Below are positions 61,853-64,000 of a stretch of DNA of 64,000 nt, piece after piece. The notes under the pieces were generated by a model. That model did no database searches. It was not told the origin of the DNA and worked only from the letters and a program-made list of their open reading frames with translations. The position numbers and the translations under genes were made by a program. Source of the DNA: Arenibacter hampyeongensis. Lineage in GTDB: Bacteria; Bacteroidota; Bacteroidia; Flavobacteriales; Flavobacteriaceae. Every line of letters begins with the position of its first letter. Within the stretch, counting starts at the first letter, position 1. The stretch spans positions 38,007-102,006 of the forward strand of contig NZ_PIOB01000012.1 in NCBI RefSeq assembly GCF_002909255.1, read 5' to 3'.

Positions 61853-62078
61853 TTGGGTTGGGTTTAATTCGCCTTAAATTTTTGAACTCTAGGCTGTTAT
61901 TTATCTTTTGAAGATAATAAATTGTTGGAAAATAAAGCTATATTTCAATGACTTAAATCAGAACATAAGTGCAAATACCTTCTTACATTTATTTGAAATT
62001 CTTTGGCTACGGCTACAAAATCCAATCGTAGAGTAGGGCAGGAGTGTAACTGGATGGTCAACTGTCTATTCAGAATAA

Positions 62079-62798
62079 TCATTTTTTTACAAAAACCATA
62101 CAATGCTGCCATGGAAGATTATCTATGTTCCGATCTAGTTTCATACCGGCAGCCTGCATTTCTTTAACGGCCTGTGCTTCAGTCATTTTATGAAGTGTTT
62201 TTATGGGCACAGTGTCATCTTCACCGCGGTATTCTATTAAAAACAGTTTGCCATCTGCCCGTAATGCTTTTTTAATGGAGGCAATAACTTCCACTGGATA
62301 ATTAAACTCATGGTAAACATCTACAAGCAGCACCTTGTCCACTGAATTTTCTGGCAGGTTTATACTTTTTTCGCTTCCTTTTATGACCAAAACATTCTTA
62401 AAACCGCTCTCATCTTTACGCCGATCGATCTCTAACAACATCTCATCCTGAATATCAATGGCGTAAATAAGTCCATGCCGGGCCATTGGAGCCATCTTAA
62501 AAACGTGGTAGCCCGATCCGGCACCAATGTCGGCTATGATATCCTTGGAATCAATGGCCATATTCTTCAATAATGTAGTGGTGTTTTCCTCTTCTTCACG
62601 ATCGGGACGGTCCAACCATTGCATTCCCTGGTACCCCATCACATGGGCAATTTCCCTTCCCATATACCATTTTCCGATACCATTGGGGTCACCACTCTTA
62701 AAAGTGTAATTACTATTTTGGGTATTGTCCTGGGCAACACCTTGGTTAAAAGGCAATAGAATAGCTAGTAAGAATATAGCCTGAACAACCTTTGTCAT
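62079..62798 (-). CDS. Exported class I methyltransferase-like protein
   Basis: The product has 239 residues with an apparent signal peptide (1-22, LLAILLPFNQGVAQ). The mature part is a full SAM-methyltransferase fold: IIADIGAGSGYHVFKMAP (about 88-105), YAIDIQ, VDKVLLVDVYHEF and KLFLIEYRGED. SAM is a cytosolic cofactor, so an exported enzyme is odd; it may act on another ligand or not be exported. It is monocistronic. Confidence 0.75.
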   Translation of the reverse strand: MTKVVQAIFLLAILLPFNQGVAQDNTQNSNYTFKSGDPNGIGKWYMGREIAHVMGYQGMQWLDRPDREEEENTTTLLKNMAIDSKDIIADIGAGSGYHVFKMAPMARHGLIYAIDIQDEMLLEIDRRKDESGFKNVLVIKGSEKSINLPENSVDKVLLVDVYHEFNYPVEVIASIKKALRADGKLFLIEYRGEDDTVPIKTLHKMTEAQAVKEMQAAGMKLDRNIDNLPWQHCMVFVKK

Positions 62799-63275
62799 AA
62801 CCTTCTGCAGTTTTATTTTTTATAGTTCATTAGCTTTTGTCCAATGTCATTGCCATTTATGGTTATATTCTGTTTCATATAGCATATGAGATGGGTATAC
62901 AAAATGGACAGAGGGAATACACCTTTGGATTAAAGATAATGGATTGTTGGGATTTTACTTTGGGAAATCGGAACGAAATTAATAAATCCCTTCTTCTTTT
63001 GTATTCGGTTTTTGACTATTTCAGTTACCTAGATCAGAAAATAAAAATTGTTTAATTCTAGTCAAGTATCCCTTTTTGGATCAGAAACCTACTGTTTTTT
63101 TGTATATAGTATTGAGCGATGGCTAGTTAGGCAACCCAAGAACTATTTACCCAGGTAATGCCAATTTCAAATTTAATAGGAAGATCAAAAGTCCTTTGGA
63201 AATTGTGAATATCTATTTGTGGAATGGGGGGATATTATTTTTTGTAAGACCTATTTTTGGCATCCTTAAAATAAA
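62799..63275. other. Intergenic stretch, nothing recognised
   Basis: No supported gene, RNA or repeat was found. One 72-codon frame at 62837 has no family resemblance or plausible signal. Confidence 0.4.
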
Positions 63276-63281
63276 TTGGAT

Positions 63282-63857
63282 ATGAGTCAGACTTGGTACG
63301 AGTGCAAAGTAAAATATAGAAAAATCCATGAAACTGGAGAACAAAAAGTAACTACGGAAACCTATTTGTTGGATGCCATATCGTATACAGAAGCGGAGAG
63401 TAGAATAAACGAGGAGATGGCCGCCTATACAAGTGAAGAATTCTTCATTACGAATATAAAGGTTGCGAATTTTTCAGAGGTGCATCCTTTTGAAAATTCG
63501 GATCGCTGGTTTAAGTCAAAAGTAGCTTTAATTGCCTTCGATGAAAAAAGTGGTAAGGAAAGAAAAACAAATATTTATTTGCTGGTGCAAGCCAATGATG
63601 TAAAGGAGGCTTATGATAACACCATTCAGGCTATGAAAGACACTATGGGCGATTACACCATTCCCGTAATTTCCGAATCACCCATCATGGATGTATTTCC
63701 GTATTTTTCTGGAGACGAAGGAGACTTGAAAGAATTGGAAAAGTTTAATGCGCTAAAGTCCTCCGTTCCAGAACCTATTGAATCGGAAGAGGAATTGGAC
63801 GTTATGGAGAACGAGCTGGTAGTACCGGAAGGAGTGTTGGACGGGGAAGAGGACTAG
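63282..63857 (+). CDS. DUF4494 domain protein
   Basis: The product has 191 residues. The DUF4494 region covers 1-155, with WYECKVKYRKIHETGEQKV, LLDAISYTEAESRI and KVALIAFDEKSGKERKTNIYLLVQANDVKEAY trimmed to its core at about 75-105. An acidic tail follows. The family is widespread in Bacteroidota and uncharacterised. ATG at 63282 is preferred to the TTG at 63276. A terminator follows. Confidence 0.85.
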   Translation: MSQTWYECKVKYRKIHETGEQKVTTETYLLDAISYTEAESRINEEMAAYTSEEFFITNIKVANFSEVHPFENSDRWFKSKVALIAFDEKSGKERKTNIYLLVQANDVKEAYDNTIQAMKDTMGDYTIPVISESPIMDVFPYFSGDEGDLKELEKFNALKSSVPEPIESEEELDVMENELVVPEGVLDGEED

Positions 63858-63911
63858 TGTTGTCTACAAATACTTAAATTATAAATAAAGGAGGGCTTAT
63901 TGGCAGTCATG

Positions 63912-63942
63912 GTCGGAAGATTTTTTCTTCCGACTTTTTTTG
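63912..63942 (+). terminator. Rho-independent terminator after the DUF4494 gene
   Basis: GTCGGAAGA and TCTTCCGAC form a 9-bp stem around five T residues, followed by a long T run. Confidence 0.85.
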
Positions 63943-64000
63943 TTTTTTACATCCCCATAATTTTTGGTCAACTGATTGATTTTCAGGCATTTAACTTGTT

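Noticed and set aside
62837..63055. A 72-codon + strand frame
   Set aside because: Low complexity of support: no ribosome site, no family, and it lies in plain AT-rich DNA.

Overview
The window reads as chromosome of a marine Flavobacteriaceae member (Bacteroidota). The support is the style of the proteins (DUF2911, DUF4494, DUF4386, DUF1080 families, an Arg-rich Tat leader on a Gfo/Idh/MocA oxidoreductase, several lipoprotein leaders), AT-rich intergenic DNA, flavobacterial dispersed repeats, and a large set of polysaccharide-related secreted enzymes. No rRNA, tRNA or CRISPR array was seen.

Region 1 (1-14268) is the most remarkable part. A tyrosine recombinase gene on the + strand (13201-14268) stands next to at least ten gene cassettes, all read on the - strand away from it, separated by imperfect palindromes that behave like integron attC sites. 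The recombinase has the R...HxxR...H...Y catalytic set. The distance between its first Arg and the HxxR motif is XerD-like, so it lacks the extra segment that defines integron integrase IntI. On the coding strand each site starts with ...AAC and ends with GTT.... In most cassettes the 5' end is complementary to the 5' core of that cassette's own site, as in true integrons. Cargo includes an ECF sigma operon with its own promoter motif, a Crp/Fnr operon, a membrane adenylate cyclase, two GNAT acetyltransferases, a CPBP protease, a methyltransferase, an NTF2-like lipoprotein and a DUF2911 protein. A gene-less cassette occurs twice, one copy lying directly at the presumed attI.

Region 2 (14.4-29.9 kb) is core and metabolic: rlmF, an SRPBCC protein, a sialate O-acetylesterase, a SulP transporter, two secreted sugar-acting proteins, a DUF1080 protein, a large PQQ-type dehydrogenase/PKD/cytochrome c fusion, a CorA gene broken by a 7-bp tandem duplication, an MscS channel, a polysaccharide deacetylase and a GIY-YIG protein.

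Region 3 (30-43 kb) holds a Tat-exported Gfo/Idh/MocA oxidoreductase, a DUF4242-cyclase fusion, a sulfatase, two TPR-like secreted proteins of unknown role, DUF4019 and DUF2200 proteins, and an aldehyde-oxidase-type molybdoenzyme pair. Its intergenic DNA is full of CAGTA-type and palindromic repeats.

Region 4 (43.7-54 kb) is a uronate/polysaccharide locus without SusC/SusD: a TIM-barrel hydrolase-like lipoprotein, a DlgD-type diketogulonate reductase, a heparinase II/III-type lyase, a two-domain esterase, an alpha/alpha-toroid lipoprotein and a Dabb protein. Region 5 (54-64 kb) has a 2-hydroxyacid dehydrogenase, an Lrp regulator divergent from a tdh-kbl threonine degradation pair, a MarR gene with two operator-like dyads, a second DUF1080 protein, an exported methyltransferase-like protein and a DUF4494 protein.
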